A stretch of DNA of 64,000 nucleotides from Acinetobacter pittii ANC 4050. Its GTDB lineage: Bacteria; Pseudomonadota; Gammaproteobacteria; Pseudomonadales; Moraxellaceae. A program made the translations under genes and the position numbers. Of the stretch, positions 63,985 through 64,000 are shown piece by piece. The notes under the pieces were generated by a model that worked only from the letters and a program-made list of their open reading frames with translations, made no database searches and was not told where the DNA came from. The stretch covers positions 1,362,954 to 1,426,953 of the forward strand of contig NZ_KB976987.1 in NCBI RefSeq assembly GCF_000399685.1, in the 5' to 3' direction. Within the stretch, counting starts at the first letter, position 1; every line of letters starts with the position of its first letter.

Positions 63985-64000
63985 ACGGCTCTTAGCTCAA

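Overview
The window looks like chromosomal DNA from Acinetobacter, most likely the A. baumannii/calcoaceticus complex. The reasons are the AT-rich composition, the gene families and their order (gltP-like symporter, periplasmic glutaminase-asparaginase, dnaE, trmJ, cysE; tauABCD; mdcABCDEGH with madLM), the many LysR regulators each paired with a small transport or enzyme unit, and AT-rich intergenic DNA. The species was inferred without any database search. I saw no rRNA, tRNA, CRISPR array, insertion sequence or phage gene.

Layout. 1-2.3 kb: the 3' end of a dicarboxylate/amino-acid symporter and a secreted glutaminase-asparaginase, which together suggest acidic amino acid use. 2.5-7.7 kb: core genes dnaE, trmJ and cysE. 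7.8-10.9 kb: two lipoproteins, one TPR-like and one an alpha/beta hydrolase. 10.9-14.8 kb: ahpF, a two-gene chromate transporter and a divergent LysR gene. 14.8-17.9 kb: an arsenic resistance island (arsR-arsC-acr3-arsH) with a second, glutaredoxin-type arsC divergent from it. 18.0-22.0 kb: a XapX protein, a YtcJ-type amidohydrolase with a Cys/His-rich tail, an isochorismatase-type hydrolase and a divergent LysR gene. 22.0-25.3 kb: a GntR/FCD regulator, an NCS1 permease and a hydantoin/allantoin-type racemase, with two operator-like palindromes before the permease. 25.4-36.2 kb: an organosulfur region (tauABCD, a porin, an MFS transporter, a flavin monooxygenase, an SfnB/DszC-like flavoprotein and an unknown 272-residue protein). 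36.2-40.9 kb: a cytochrome bd (CIO-type) oxidase with a 44-residue third subunit, then a MocR regulator. 41.0-49.3 kb: the malonate decarboxylase operon with its transporter and a LysR regulator. 49.4-64 kb: small regulator-plus-target units: LysR with cupin-MFS; MocR with PaiB-GNAT; LysR with LrgA/LrgB; two glutathione transferases; DUF2000; two LysE exporters; LysR with SDR; and a terminal LysR gene.

Most units follow one plan: a regulator divergent from a short operon, closed by a bidirectional hairpin. The main items for follow-up are a perfect 16-bp inverted repeat before a LysE exporter, an AraC regulator remnant next to that exporter, the twin operators before the NCS1 permease, the isochorismatase-amidohydrolase-XapX module with its odd metal-binding-like tail, the unknown gene at the head of the organosulfur region, and a long cytochrome bd leader with an ANR/FNR-like box.
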